A stretch of 64,000 nucleotides of DNA. It comes from Cognatundibacterium jejuense. Its GTDB lineage: Bacteria > Pseudomonadota > Gammaproteobacteria > Burkholderiales > Burkholderiaceae_D. Under the pieces are notes generated by a model. The model searched no databases. It saw only the letters and a program-made list of their open reading frames with translations, and had not been told where the DNA came from. The position numbers and the translations under genes are program-made. Below are positions 14,590 to 24,353 of this stretch, piece by piece. Location: NCBI RefSeq assembly GCF_014284255.1, contig NZ_JACOFV010000001.1, positions 478,853-542,852 of the forward strand, written 5' to 3'. Every line of letters starts with the position of its first letter. The first letter of the stretch is position 1.

Positions 14590-15123
14590 ATGATTCACCC
14601 AATACTAAAAATGGGCGATCCGCGTTTATTGCGTATCGCAAAAAGCGTCGCCACATTTGATACGCCTGAATTGCATCAGATTATTGCCGACATGTTTGAA
14701 ACGATGAAGGCTGCAAACGGTGCTGGTTTAGCTGCGCCACAGATTGGCATTGATTTGCAACTCGTCATTTTTGGCTTTAAAACAAACCTGCGCTATCCCG
14801 ATGCACCGTTGGTACCAGAAACTGTGCTGATCAATCCTGTCCTGACACCTTTGTTGGATGCAATTGAAGATGGGTGGGAAGGGTGCTTATCTGTGCCGGG
14901 CATGCGTGGCGTGGTGCCACGATGGTCAGCATTGCGTTACGAGGGATTCGACCAATATGGTCAAGTAATTTCGCGCGAAGTAGAGGGTTTTCATGCTCGT
15001 GTCGTGCAGCATGAGTGTGATCATCTGAATGGAATGTTGTACCCTATGCGCATCAAGGACTTTAGTCAATTTGGTTTTACAGAGGTCTTATTTCCTGAAT
15101 TGAATCCTGAGGATGACGACTAA
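14590..15123 (+). CDS. def: Peptide deformylase
   Basis: Metalloenzyme that removes the formyl group from nascent polypeptides. All three motifs are present: [10 protein letters not shown] (motif 1), EGCLSVPG (motif 2, with the metal-binding cysteine) and QHECDHLNG (motif 3, with two metal-binding histidines and the catalytic glutamate). It is 177 residues long. It stands alone rather than beside fmt, and its C-terminus ends in an acidic ELNPEDDD tail, so it may be a second deformylase copy in this genome (inference). A strong terminator follows directly. Confidence 0.95.
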   Translation: MIHPILKMGDPRLLRIAKSVATFDTPELHQIIADMFETMKAANGAGLAAPQIGIDLQLVIFGFKTNLRYPDAPLVPETVLINPVLTPLLDAIEDGWEGCLSVPGMRGVVPRWSALRYEGFDQYGQVISREVEGFHARVVQHECDHLNGMLYPMRIKDFSQFGFTEVLFPELNPEDDD

Positions 15124-15130
15124 AACAAAA

Positions 15131-15166
15131 AAGAGAAGATGCATTGCTACATCTTCTCTTTTTTTG
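15131..15166 (+). terminator. Bidirectional terminator after def
   Basis: Perfect 11-base arms AAGAGAAGATG (15131-15141) and CATCTTCTCTT (15150-15160) with an 8-base loop, T run on the right and A run on the left. It could serve both def and the convergent pseudouridine synthase gene. Confidence 0.92.
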
Positions 15167-15255
15167 ATCGGATCGACTGGGAATTCTTTCAAGGCGACCT
15201 TAATGTTAATTCATAAAAATGAATGAATTTCTATTTTATTCATCGATTTCTCAAA

Positions 15256-16002
15256 TCAAAACATTTCATCTTCACGCAAATAACGCCATTGGCCTTCAGG
15301 GAGATTACCCAATCTGACTTTTCCAATGCGAACCCGTTTCAGGCCTAATACTTTTAAACCGACCATCTCGCACATGCGGCGAATTTGGCGTTTCTTGCCT
15401 TCACGCAGAATGAAATTGAGCTGATCTTCATTTTGCCAGCTGACTTTGGCAGGCAGTAATTTTTTGCCATCCAGGCTCAAGCCGTGATTGAGGCGTCGCA
15501 AGTCTTGATCTGGTAATTTCCCAGTTCCACTATACGCTACGCGTACCAGATATTCTTTTTCAACGACCGTATTTTCACCGATCAAATGTTTGGCGACGCG
15601 ACCATCTTGTGTCAAGACCAGGAGTCCGACGGAATCGATATCGAGTCGTCCGGCTGGAACCAGGCTGCGCAACTGTGTTGGATGAAAAGTCGTATCGACA
15701 CTATCCTCGGACCAGCGGTTTTCTGGCTTGATGAGAGCAACGGCGGGTGTATAGCCATCTTCTGCTTGTCCGCTGACATAACCGACAGGTTTGTTGATAA
15801 GGATGGTGACACGTTTGGATTGCTCAGCCGCAGCTTGCCGTTCCACGGTTACTTTTTGGTGTGGTAAAACTTTGCTACCCAGTTCATCAATGACTTTGCC
15901 GTCAACCCGCACCCAACCGCGAGCGATCCATTCATCGGCTTCGCGCCGCGAGCATAGTCCCAGTTCGGACATGCGTTTTGAGAGTCGTACTAATTCTGTC
16001 AT
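15256..16002 (-). CDS. rRNA pseudouridine synthase, RluB/RluF family
   Basis: RNA-modifying enzyme of the RsuA/RluB/RluE/RluF family, 248 residues. An N-terminal S4 RNA-binding domain (RLSKRMSELGLCSRREADEWIARG, about 6-29) is followed by the catalytic domain. The catalytic aspartate is in GRLDIDSVGLLVLT (D120 or close). The INKPVGYVSG, EKEYLVRV and GKKRQIRRMCEMVGLKV motifs are also present. The exact target uridine cannot be decided from sequence; similarity seems closest to RluF. It is a single gene convergent with def. Confidence 0.9.
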   Translation of the reverse strand: MTELVRLSKRMSELGLCSRREADEWIARGWVRVDGKVIDELGSKVLPHQKVTVERQAAAEQSKRVTILINKPVGYVSGQAEDGYTPAVALIKPENRWSEDSVDTTFHPTQLRSLVPAGRLDIDSVGLLVLTQDGRVAKHLIGENTVVEKEYLVRVAYSGTGKLPDQDLRRLNHGLSLDGKKLLPAKVSWQNEDQLNFILREGKKRQIRRMCEMVGLKVLGLKRVRIGKVRLGNLPEGQWRYLREDEMF

Positions 16003-16083
16003 TTTTTAAATATCTTGCTGTGAAATTGAAACTAGCTATTTCAATATATTTTAATAAAATCAAATAGGTCGCGAGCTTACACC

Positions 16084-18636
16084 CTAAACTCTTAAAGCAT
16101 CAAGCAAATCAGTTTCAAATTGAATTTGGGTTCGCGCCCCTTGCAATGCCGCGCCATCAACGATGAAGACGTCTTCAACGCGCTCACCCAGAGTCATGAT
16201 CTTTGCTGTGTGCAAATTGATCTTGTATTTAGTTAATATTTCTGCGACAGCGTAGAGAAGACCATTTCGATCGTTTGCAGAAATGGAGAGCAGATAAAAT
16301 TGCCCCTTGTCATCCGGGCGTAAATCCACGGTCGGCACGATAGGAAAGCTACGTGACATGCGCGATAAACGCCCTCTATTTGGCGGAGATAAAGGCGTCT
16401 GCTTGGCAAGTACTGCACTCAGCTCATGTTCTATCAGGTTGATAATGTCACGATATTGATGGGCAAATGTTGGCTCGGTTACCATGAAGGTGTCTAACGC
16501 GTAACCATTTTTGCTAGTATGTATTTTGGCGTCCAGGATGCCAAAATTTTTACTGTCAAAATAGTTGCATATCCGTGCAAACAGATCGGGTTGGTCTTTG
16601 ACGTAGACCGTCACCTGCAATCCTTCACCAATGGGTGAAAGACGGCATTTGACGACCGGTGTGGCACTGTCAATTTTGTCGTGTAAAACGCGGGTTTGCC
16701 AAGCGATATCGGATGCGTCATGGCGTAAAAAATAAGCCACATCTAGTTGTTGCCAGAATTTTTCATGCGCATCAGGAGCTATACCAACTAAGCGTAAAGC
16801 TTTTAATGCTTCTTCTTGTCGGTTTTTGAGTTCACGGTCTTTAGATGGTGCTTCTCCGCCTAGAACGCGTAAAGTCATGCGATATAAATCTTCGAGCAAT
16901 TTGCCTTTCCAGCCATTCCATACTTTGGGGCTGGTGCCACGTATATCTGCCACCGTCAGAAGATACAGTGCGGTCAGGTGGCGCTCATCTTTCACCAAGC
17001 TAGCAAATTGCTTGACGACATCCGGATCGGATAAGTCTTGCTTTTGAGCGACATGCGACATCGTGAGATGGTTTTGTACCAAAAAAACGATGAGTTCAGT
17101 GTTGGCGCGGGTTAACCCGTGGTCGTAGCAGAATTTTTTGGCATCTGCCATCCCCAAAACGGAGTGATCGCCACCGCGCCCTTTTGCGATGTCATGAAAC
17201 AAAGCAGCAATATACAAAACCCAGGGCTGAGTAAAGTTGGCCATCAATTGGCTGCAGAATGGGTATTCGTGCGCGTGTTCTGGCATGGTAAATCGTCGCA
17301 AATTACGTACGACCATCAGAATATGCTGATCAACTGTATAGGCATGAAACAAGTCATGCTGCATTTGGCCGATAATGCGCCGGAAATTTGGCAAATATCT
17401 GCCAAGAATGCTCATTTGATTCATGCGGCGCAAAGCATGGGTAATGCCCTGCGGGGACTGCAAAATTTGCAAAAATAAAGAACGATTGAAAATATTGTGC
17501 CTGAACTCCGCATCTATGAGTAAGCGCGCATGCCACAACGCACGTGACGTTCGGGCGGTCATTCCTTTTAATTCGCTATGTCTTGCCAGAACTAAAAATA
17601 CTTCCAGAAGTGCAGAGGGTGAAGACTCAAAGGTGTCATCCCGTGCAATGTCAATAAAGCCATTCACCTCATTGAAATGCTCATTAATAGGGCGTGGTAC
17701 TGATGGCTGCGGGAATAACACGGCCTCAATATTTTGCAAGAGAATCAGATTGAGCTGAGTGACTGCCTTCGCCGCCCAATAATACCTTTGCATCAGATAT
17801 TCACTAGCGCGACGTGACTCTGTCGTTTTAAAACCAAACGATTCCGCGATCGGAGTCTGTACGTCAAAAATCAAACGATCTTCTCTCCGACCTGCGTGGA
17901 TGTGCAGGCGAATTCGTATATCTTTGAACGCACGCTCATTACGTTTGAGTTGGCGTGCCTCTGTATCAGTGATCAGGCCGCGGTCAGCTAATTCGCGCCA
18001 TGAGTTACCCAGGTGGGCCGCTTTTGCGACCCATAAAATTACCTGTAGATCTCGCAAGCCACCTGGGCTTTCTTTGCAATTTGGTTCTAGACTATATGGC
18101 GTGTCTTCGTATTTGACGTGCCGCTGTTGTAATTCCAGGAGTTTTTCCTGAAAAAACTTTTGCGGATTCATTACCGATGAATAGCGCTCTTGTAATTCCC
18201 AAAATAGTTTTCGGCTACCTGTCACTAAGCGCGCTTCGAGCAGGCTAGTCTGCACCGTTATATCGGCGCTAGACTCTTGCAAACATTCGTCTACGGTGCG
18301 GATACTATGTCCAATATCTAAGCCGATATCCCAGAATAGTTGCACCAGATTTTCGAGCTTTTCTTTCTCTGCTGGCTCTGGTGCTTTGTTCAGCAGAATC
18401 AGGACATCCACATCGGACTGTGGAAATAGCTCACCTCGCCCGTACCCGCCAACGGCGACCAGAGAGTATTCTTTAGGTAGTTGAAAATGCTTCCAGACTT
18501 TTTCCAGAACCTGATCAACATGTCGACATAAGTCGTGCAGCAGCTGTTCAGCTTTGTGATCTGCGTTGAAGGCGCGAATAATTGCAGCCTGACCTGTCTT
18601 GATTTCCTCTTTGAATGCGAGAGCGGGTGAGAGCAT
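16084..18636 (-). CDS. glnD: PII uridylyltransferase/uridylyl-removing enzyme
   Basis: Nitrogen sensor that adds UMP to PII proteins when glutamine is low and removes it when glutamine is high. The 850-residue protein has the nucleotidyltransferase motif GGYGRGELFPQSDVD (63-77, with catalytic D75 and D77), a central HD hydrolase domain (ALFHDIAKGRGGDHSVLG), and two C-terminal ACT domains that bind glutamine (about 690-765 and 785-850). Its start lies eight bases after the map stop codon, so map and glnD are probably cotranscribed, the usual betaproteobacterial arrangement. Confidence 0.97.
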   Translation of the reverse strand: MLSPALAFKEEIKTGQAAIIRAFNADHKAEQLLHDLCRHVDQVLEKVWKHFQLPKEYSLVAVGGYGRGELFPQSDVDVLILLNKAPEPAEKEKLENLVQLFWDIGLDIGHSIRTVDECLQESSADITVQTSLLEARLVTGSRKLFWELQERYSSVMNPQKFFQEKLLELQQRHVKYEDTPYSLEPNCKESPGGLRDLQVILWVAKAAHLGNSWRELADRGLITDTEARQLKRNERAFKDIRIRLHIHAGRREDRLIFDVQTPIAESFGFKTTESRRASEYLMQRYYWAAKAVTQLNLILLQNIEAVLFPQPSVPRPINEHFNEVNGFIDIARDDTFESSPSALLEVFLVLARHSELKGMTARTSRALWHARLLIDAEFRHNIFNRSLFLQILQSPQGITHALRRMNQMSILGRYLPNFRRIIGQMQHDLFHAYTVDQHILMVVRNLRRFTMPEHAHEYPFCSQLMANFTQPWVLYIAALFHDIAKGRGGDHSVLGMADAKKFCYDHGLTRANTELIVFLVQNHLTMSHVAQKQDLSDPDVVKQFASLVKDERHLTALYLLTVADIRGTSPKVWNGWKGKLLEDLYRMTLRVLGGEAPSKDRELKNRQEEALKALRLVGIAPDAHEKFWQQLDVAYFLRHDASDIAWQTRVLHDKIDSATPVVKCRLSPIGEGLQVTVYVKDQPDLFARICNYFDSKNFGILDAKIHTSKNGYALDTFMVTEPTFAHQYRDIINLIEHELSAVLAKQTPLSPPNRGRLSRMSRSFPIVPTVDLRPDDKGQFYLLSISANDRNGLLYAVAEILTKYKINLHTAKIMTLGERVEDVFIVDGAALQGARTQIQFETDLLDALRV

Positions 18637-18644
18637 TATCCAGC

Positions 18645-19460
18645 TCAGCCTTGATGATTTTTGATGAAATCTGGCAGTTCAGGATAGCCTTCTGACATGG
18701 TCAAAACTTCGTAGCCAGTCTCGGTCACCAGTACAGTATGTTCCCATTGTGCCGACAGGCTGCGATCTTTGGTGCGTATGGTCCAGCCATCGCCCATTTC
18801 ACGGATCTCACGACGACCCGCATTGATCATTGGTTCAACTGTGAAGATCATGCCAGCTTCGAGGCGTTCCATGGTACCTGGCTTGCCGTAGTGCATGACT
18901 TGTGGTGCTTCGTGGAAAATTTTGCCGATACCATGACCGCAAAATTCGCGCACGACGCTGTATCCTGCTTTTTCCGCGTGTTGTTGAATCACATGACCGA
19001 TGTCACCCAGATGTGCGCCGGGTTTGATCTTGGCAATCCCCAGCCACATGCACTCATAAGTGATTTCACTCAGACGTTTGCTCAGAATAGAGGGTTCGCC
19101 GACTAAAAACATACGGCTAGTGTCGCCGTGGTAGCCATTTTTAATGACCGTGATGTCGAGATTGACGGAGTCGCCACTTTTCAAAACTTTATCGCCTGGA
19201 ATGCCGTGGCAAATTACGTCGTTGACTGAAGTGCAAATAGCTTTTGGATATGGTGTGTACCCAGGTGGGCAGTAATTCAGCGGAGCAGGGATGGTGCCTT
19301 GCACATTCGTCATGTACTCATGACAAAGCTGGTCAATTTCACCTGTAGTGATGCCAACTTTAACGAATGGCGTAATGTAGTCCAGAACTTCAGACGCGAG
19401 TTTGCCAGCGATACGCATACCTGCGATGTCTTCTGCGGTTTTAATTGAGATGGATTCCAT
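18645..19460 (-). CDS. map: Methionine aminopeptidase, type I
   Basis: Removes the initiator methionine from new proteins. Start ATG 19460 is chosen (271 residues, MESISIKTAEDIAGMRIAGK); a longer frame to 19529 has an atypical N-terminal extension. Metal ligands are visible in NLDITVIKNGYHGDTSRMF (two aspartates), GHGIGKIFHEAP (histidine), FTVEPMI (glutamate) and the final WEHTVLVTE glutamate. It is divergent from rpsB, with the promoters of both in the gap 19461-19811. Confidence 0.96.
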   Translation of the reverse strand: MESISIKTAEDIAGMRIAGKLASEVLDYITPFVKVGITTGEIDQLCHEYMTNVQGTIPAPLNYCPPGYTPYPKAICTSVNDVICHGIPGDKVLKSGDSVNLDITVIKNGYHGDTSRMFLVGEPSILSKRLSEITYECMWLGIAKIKPGAHLGDIGHVIQQHAEKAGYSVVREFCGHGIGKIFHEAPQVMHYGKPGTMERLEAGMIFTVEPMINAGRREIREMGDGWTIRTKDRSLSAQWEHTVLVTETGYEVLTMSEGYPELPDFIKNHQG

Positions 19461-19811
19461 AATTTTTCTTCTTTGTAATGGTGGCGGCCGAACTGCTCGA
19501 AAAAGCTTGTTGCTCATGATTCGATGCAATTTTAGCTGTTCAGCAAAATGAACAATGCCGCTTGTGTAAATGCCAAAGGCTACTAAAAGCAGAATTATAG
19601 ACGAGGAAGCGGTCGTTCGCAGCTCAGTGTGAAACTTCTTGCTTGAGAAAATCTATAGTTTCATAGTAGAATAGATGGTTAGCTTGTAAAAGAACGGAAT
19701 TTCCGAGCAAGTTAATTAATTTCTTATCAATCGAATCCGGTCGAAAAGGGTGTTTTTAGATACGTATCTGAAGATCACTGGCTGGATTCAAGACCTAACC
19801 CTGGAGTTATT
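19461..19811. other. Divergent map/rpsB promoter region and rpsB leader
   Basis: About 350 bases without a gene. The right part contains a promoter (19643-19672) and a leader of about 130 bases before rpsB. Leader autoregulation by S2 is known in enterobacteria, but the motif could not be recognised here. No clear promoter for map was identified. Confidence 0.6.
19643..19672 (+). promoter_or_regulatory. Predicted sigma-70 promoter of rpsB
   Basis: TTGAGA (19643-19648) and TAGAAT (19667-19672) are separated by 18 bases, upstream of a leader of about 130 bases. Confidence 0.6.
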
Positions 19812-20558
19812 ATGTCTGTAACAATGCGTGAAATGCTGGAAGCTGGTGTGCACTTTGGTCACCAAACTCGTTTTTGGAATCCAAAAATGGCACCGTACAT
19901 TTTCGGTCACCGCAACAAAATTCATATCGTTAACCTGGAAAAGACTTTGTCTATGTACCAGGAAGCGATGAAGTACATCCGTCAATTGTCCGCAAATCGC
20001 GGTACAGTATTGCTGGTTGGTACTAAGCGTCAATCTCGTGAAATCATCGCTGCTGAAGCACAACGTGCAGGTATGCCTTTCGTTGATCAGCGTTGGTTGG
20101 GCGGTATGCTGACAAACTTCAAAACAGTAAAAACTTCGATCAAACGCTTGAAAGATATGGAAGTATCTGTTGAAGATGGTTCCGTTGAAAAATTGTCCAA
20201 AAAAGAAGCGTTGATGTTCCAACGTGAAATGATCAAGCTGCAAAAGTCTATCGGCGGCATTAAAGATATGGGCGGCATTCCTGATGCAATTTTCGTGGTT
20301 GACGTTGGTTACCACAAAGGCGCGATCACTGAAGCTGCTAAATTGGGCATCCCAGTTATCGGCGTTGTTGATACTAACCACTCTCCAGAAGGTGTTGCTT
20401 ACATCATTCCAGGTAATGATGACTCTTCTAAAGCAATTTCCTTGTACGCTCGTGGCGTAGCAGACGCGATCCTCGAAGGCCGTGCAAACGCGGTTAACGA
20501 AGTTCTGGAAGCTGTTAAGCCAGGTTCTGATGAGTTTGTAGAAGTTGAGCAAGCGTAA
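19812..20558 (+). CDS. rpsB: 30S ribosomal protein S2
   Basis: Ribosomal protein S2, 248 residues, beginning [20 protein letters not shown], which is diagnostic. Further conserved segments are [29 protein letters not shown] and [26 protein letters not shown]. It is the first gene of the rpsB-tsf-pyrH-frr unit. The TGGAGTTATT stretch before the ATG contains the ribosome binding site. Confidence 0.99.
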   Translation: MSVTMREMLEAGVHFGHQTRFWNPKMAPYIFGHRNKIHIVNLEKTLSMYQEAMKYIRQLSANRGTVLLVGTKRQSREIIAAEAQRAGMPFVDQRWLGGMLTNFKTVKTSIKRLKDMEVSVEDGSVEKLSKKEALMFQREMIKLQKSIGGIKDMGGIPDAIFVVDVGYHKGAITEAAKLGIPVIGVVDTNHSPEGVAYIIPGNDDSSKAISLYARGVADAILEGRANAVNEVLEAVKPGSDEFVEVEQA

Positions 20559-20584
20559 TAGTTTGTTCAGGTAAATAAGTTTTG

Positions 20585-20641
20585 GATTGCTTCGGTAATC
20601 TAAAACAAAAAATGGGGCAACAGTCGTTCGCCCTTTTTTTT
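20585..20641 (+). terminator. Double hairpin between rpsB and tsf (attenuator-like)
   Basis: A GATTGC-TTCG-GTAATC hairpin with a stable TTCG loop (20585-20600) is followed by a GGGCAAC...GTTCGCCC stem (20615-20633) and eight Ts. It probably terminates part of the transcripts, adjusting S2 relative to EF-Ts. Confidence 0.7.
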
Positions 20642-20693
20642 AAACAAAATTTGATGATCGTGCTTTTTAGCACTACTGAATTAGGAGAATGAC

Positions 20694-21575
20694 ATGGCAG
20701 CGATTACAGCAGCTTTAGTTGGTGCTTTGCGTGCAAAGACTGATGCACCAATGATGGAATGCAAAAAAGCTTTGACAGAAGCTGAAGGCGATATGGATCG
20801 TGCGGAAGAGATTCTGCGTGTAAAACTGGGTAGCAAAGCTTCTAAAGCTGCTTCCCGTGTTACTGCAGAAGGCGTTGTTGCTTCTTATATCTCTGGTGGT
20901 GTTGGTGCTTTGGTTGAAGTTAACTGTGAAACAGACTTCGTGACTAAGAATGACGACTTCCTGGCTATGGCTAACACTGTCGCTAAATTGATCGCTGAAC
21001 ACAATCCTGCAGACATCGCTGCATTGGGCGCATTGCCACTCGAAGGCAAAACAGTGGAAGAGGTGCGTGCTGCTTTGGTTGGTAAAATTGGCGAAAACAT
21101 GTCTTTCCGTCGTTTTGCACGTTTCGAAACACAAGCTAAATTGGTTTCTTACCTGCACGGCACACGTATCGGCGTTATCGTTGAATTTGATGGTGCTGAC
21201 GAACAAGTTGGTAAGGACGTCGCGATGCACATCGCTGCGATGAAACCAGTATCCTTGTCTACTGAGCAAGTTCCAGCAGATTTGATCGCTAAAGAGCGTT
21301 CAGTTGCTGAGCAAAAAGCAGCGGAATCTGGTAAAGAAGCCAAATTCGTTGAGAAAATGGTAGAAGGTGCTGTTTCCAAATTCTTGAAGGAAGTATCTTT
21401 GTTCAATCAGCCTTTCGTTAAAAACGACAAGCAAACAGTTGAGCAGATGCTGAAATCTGTTAATTCTTCTGTCAAAGCGTTCACTATGTACGTTGTTGGT
21501 GAAGGCATTGAAAAGAAAGTGGATGACTTCGCTGCTGAAGTTGCTGCGCAAGTTGCAGCGGCAAAACAAGCGTAA
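20694..21575 (+). CDS. tsf: Elongation factor Ts
   Basis: Nucleotide exchange factor for EF-Tu, 293 residues. The N-terminal UBA-like part ([36 protein letters not shown]) contains the conserved [12 protein letters not shown] core, followed by the paired core domains ([10 protein letters not shown] motif) and the C-terminal module. A GGAG ribosome binding site sits just before the ATG. It is flanked by hairpins on both sides and forms the usual rpsB-tsf pair. Confidence 0.99.
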   Translation: MAAITAALVGALRAKTDAPMMECKKALTEAEGDMDRAEEILRVKLGSKASKAASRVTAEGVVASYISGGVGALVEVNCETDFVTKNDDFLAMANTVAKLIAEHNPADIAALGALPLEGKTVEEVRAALVGKIGENMSFRRFARFETQAKLVSYLHGTRIGVIVEFDGADEQVGKDVAMHIAAMKPVSLSTEQVPADLIAKERSVAEQKAAESGKEAKFVEKMVEGAVSKFLKEVSLFNQPFVKNDKQTVEQMLKSVNSSVKAFTMYVVGEGIEKKVDDFAAEVAAQVAAAKQA

Positions 21576-21587
21576 TAAGTCGTTATT

Positions 21588-21617
21588 AAAAAACGGGCCG
21601 AAAGGCCCGTTTTTTTA
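21588..21617 (+). terminator. Strong terminator after tsf
   Basis: AAACGGGCC and GGCCCGTTT arms close a GAAA tetraloop (21600-21603), with a T run after the stem. Confidence 0.95.
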
Positions 21618-21797
21618 AGCACGCAGAATATTTTTTAAAAGTTATTTGGTTTGTGTATATTCAATCTTTAAAATATTGACTGAATTCCCTTTAGCGTGCC
21701 TTTGCTGTGCCGGTAGTGGTCGGACTTAAGTGTATCCAAATCAAATAGCATTTTTGCTGTTCATCATTTTATTTAACTTTCCAGAAGGAGTCCTATC

Positions 21798-22514
21798 ATG
21801 ACAAAACCTGCTTACAAGCGCGTGCTCTTGAAGCTCTCTGGCGAAGCCTTGATGGGCGATGACCCATTTGGCATCAATCGTGCCACCATTGAGCGCATGG
21901 TGGCCGACGTAGCAGAAATTTCTCGCTTAGGCGTGGAATTGGCCATCGTTATCGGTGGTGGCAATATTTTCCGTGGCGTAGCACCTGGTGCGCAAGGAAT
22001 GGATCGTGCAACGGCGGACTATATGGGGATGCTGGCAACCGTTATGAACTCTTTGGCTTTGGCAGACGCCATGCGTCAAATTGGTATTACTGCACGCGTG
22101 ATGTCGGCGATTGCGATTGATCAGGTGGTTGAGCCGTATGTGCGTCCCAAAGCCCTGCAGTATCTTGAAGAAGGCAAGGTTGTGGTATTTGCTGCAGGTA
22201 CAGGTAACCCATTCTTTACTACAGATACAGCCGCTGCCTTACGTGGATCTGAAATCGGTGCTGAAATCGTGTTGAAAGCGACGAAGGTAGATGGTGTGTA
22301 CACTGCGGATCCGAAAAAAGATGCTAACGCAACCCGTTTCTCAACCATTTCTTTTGATGAAGCTATTTCTCGTCATTTGCAAGTGATGGACGCGACTGCA
22401 TTCGCATTGTGCCGTGATCAGAAGTTGCCGATCAAAGTTTTCTCTATCGTTAAACCCGGTGCGTTGAAGAATGTCATTATGGGTGAAGACGAAGGCACAC
22501 TTGTCCACGTATAA
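21798..22514 (+). CDS. pyrH: UMP kinase
   Basis: Hexameric amino-acid-kinase-fold enzyme that phosphorylates UMP to UDP. It is 238 residues with [14 protein letters not shown] at the N-terminus, the [11 protein letters not shown] loop, [13 protein letters not shown] and the [17 protein letters not shown] substrate loop, all diagnostic. An AAGGAG ribosome binding site precedes the ATG by about nine bases. The tsf terminator lies upstream, so it likely has its own promoter in the 220-base gap; no clear consensus was found there. Confidence 0.98.
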   Translation: MTKPAYKRVLLKLSGEALMGDDPFGINRATIERMVADVAEISRLGVELAIVIGGGNIFRGVAPGAQGMDRATADYMGMLATVMNSLALADAMRQIGITARVMSAIAIDQVVEPYVRPKALQYLEEGKVVVFAAGTGNPFFTTDTAAALRGSEIGAEIVLKATKVDGVYTADPKKDANATRFSTISFDEAISRHLQVMDATAFALCRDQKLPIKVFSIVKPGALKNVIMGEDEGTLVHV

Positions 22515-22601
22515 TGCAGGATTTGTGATTTAATGATTTAATTTTGATAAGGGTCTTCATTTTTTAAATGGAGATCCTGCATTGATGTACAGGAGGACAG
22601 A

Positions 22602-23162
22602 ATGGCAGTAGCAGACGTTAAAAAAAATAGCGAACAAAGAATGCAAAAGTCGATCGAGACTTTGAAATCCGATTTGGCCAAAGTGCGCACTGGTCGTGCC
22701 CACACTGGTATTCTGGATCACGTCATGGTTGATTACTATGGTTCGCCAACCAACATCACTCAGGTCGCGAATGTGACCTTGATTGACGCCCGCACTATCG
22801 GTGTTCAACCTTGGGAAAAGAAAATGCTGAACGCGATTGAAAAAGCGATTCGCGATTCCGATCTGGGTTTGAATCCATCGAGCCAAGGCGACATGATTCG
22901 TGTGCCAACACCACCGTTGACAGAAGAACGTCGTAAAGAAATGGTGAAGCTGGTAAAAACAGAAGGCGAAGGCGCAAAAATTGCGATCCGTAATATTCGT
23001 CGTGATGCCAATGAAACGCTGAAAAAAATTCTCAAAGATAAAGAGTGCTCTGAAGATGATGAACGTCGCGCGCAAGATGATGTTCAAAAATTGACTGATA
23101 AATTTGTCGCCGAAGTTGATAAATTATTGCTCGAAAAAGAAAAAGAAGTGTTGACGGTTTAA
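22602..23162 (+). CDS. frr: Ribosome recycling factor
   Basis: Splits post-termination ribosomes together with EF-G. The 186-residue protein is full length, with [21 protein letters not shown] near residues 27-47 and the conserved [17 protein letters not shown] segment. GGAGG stands directly before the ATG. In most relatives uppS follows at once; here a terminator follows and uppS is missing. Confidence 0.98.
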   Translation: MAVADVKKNSEQRMQKSIETLKSDLAKVRTGRAHTGILDHVMVDYYGSPTNITQVANVTLIDARTIGVQPWEKKMLNAIEKAIRDSDLGLNPSSQGDMIRVPTPPLTEERRKEMVKLVKTEGEGAKIAIRNIRRDANETLKKILKDKECSEDDERRAQDDVQKLTDKFVAEVDKLLLEKEKEVLTV

Positions 23163-23533
23163 ATCCGGCTTTTTACTCTTTATCTGGTATTTGATTGTGC
23201 CTGTAAGCACAAAAGAGCGCCCTATGAAAAACACACTTCCTTGTAGATTTGACTCTATTTTTTCTACAAGTTGTGTGTGTTTTTTATTTTCCGTGGGAGT
23301 GTCATTGGTGCGAACCGTATCTTTGACGTTCACGGTTATTCCTCTTGCGATTCGCAATTTCTTCTCTCTTATTTTCCTGCCAATTTTGATTTCGATGTTT
23401 AGTCAGCTTTTGAGTGATCTCGATGATTCATGTCTGGACGAGGGCAGTGAGAGCCATTTGACCATCAAGTTTAAAACGATGCGTGAATCATCTATCACGC
23501 TGACGATGCAAACGTCCTGATAGAAAGTCATTG
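23163..23533 (+). other. frr-cdsA gap where uppS would be expected
   Basis: About 370 bases with no credible gene. A strong terminator occupies 23227-23295. The rest, about 240 bases, shows none of the undecaprenyl pyrophosphate synthase motifs (IIMDGNGRWA, RTGGE, WPDF) in any frame on either strand. A 109-codon open frame here contains the terminator hairpin and is judged spurious. A new promoter for cdsA would have to lie between 23296 and 23533. Confidence 0.75.
23227..23295 (+). terminator. Strong terminator after frr
   Basis: Left arm AAAACACAC plus CTTGTAGA (to 23247) pairs with TCTACAAG (23273-23280) plus GTGTGTGTTTT, with small internal loops, followed by a T run. Confidence 0.88.
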
Positions 23534-24349
23534 ATGTTAAAAACCCGTATTATTACCGCATTGGTTTTGTTGGCAATATTGTTGCCGATAATGTATCTCG
23601 GGAATTTCTGGGCCTTTTCAGCCGTTGTCGTGGCTTTTTTTGCCGCGGCAATTTGGGAGTGTCAGCGCTTATTTAAAAAACCCGGACCATTTTTGATGTC
23701 GGCAATCTGGACGGTGTTTTTTGGGTATTTGCTCTTTCATTTGAATAGCTTTTCTACACCTCTGCTATTTGCATTGTGCGTTGCCTTCTGGGTATTAAGA
23801 CTAACGCCATTGTTGGCAAAGGGATTGCCTGGTTTTGGATTTTCAAATGGCTTGCTGAGTACTCTTTATGGGATTAGCATCTTCGGCTGTTTTATTGCTA
23901 TCGCAGTGCTGTTTCAACGTTCCCCCTTGTACTTGCTGTCAGTCATGGTGATTGTTTGGGTGGCAGATGTTGGTGCTTATTTTGCTGGCAAGGCCTTTGG
24001 TAAGCATAAACTTGCACCAACGATCTCACCTGGAAAGTCCTGGGAAGGTGCTATTGGTGGTTGGTTAGCTGTGCTGGTTCTGGCTGGACTTTCAACATTG
24101 GTTCCACAATTGCAGGACACCTTTGCTGCACAATTGTTTGCGCGTAAGGGTTGGATGATTGCGGTCGCATTACTTAGTGTAATTTCTGCAGCAAGTGTGG
24201 TTGGTGATTTATTTGAGTCTATGCTGAAGCGTCGTGCGGGTATGAAAGATAGTAGCAATTTGTTGCCTGGCCATGGCGGTGTCCTGGACAGAATCGACGC
24301 GTTGATTCCTGTGTTGCCTTTAGCTGTACTTTTAGATTTATGGCGCTAG
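23534..24349 (+). CDS. cdsA: Phosphatidate cytidylyltransferase
   Basis: Polytopic inner-membrane enzyme that makes CDP-diacylglycerol from phosphatidic acid and CTP, the branch point of phospholipid synthesis. The 271 residues contain about seven or eight membrane segments and the C-terminal signature with [37 protein letters not shown] core residues. ATG 23534 is preferred to the TTG one codon before. It begins the cdsA-dxr-rseP-bamA run. Confidence 0.97.
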   Translation: MLKTRIITALVLLAILLPIMYLGNFWAFSAVVVAFFAAAIWECQRLFKKPGPFLMSAIWTVFFGYLLFHLNSFSTPLLFALCVAFWVLRLTPLLAKGLPGFGFSNGLLSTLYGISIFGCFIAIAVLFQRSPLYLLSVMVIVWVADVGAYFAGKAFGKHKLAPTISPGKSWEGAIGGWLAVLVLAGLSTLVPQLQDTFAAQLFARKGWMIAVALLSVISAASVVGDLFESMLKRRAGMKDSSNLLPGHGGVLDRIDALIPVLPLAVLLDLWR

Positions 24350-24353
24350 TATC

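Noticed and set aside
23191..23520. 109-codon open frame between frr and cdsA
   Set aside because: It contains the frr terminator hairpin, has no ribosome binding site and resembles no known protein; it is not a uppS remnant either.
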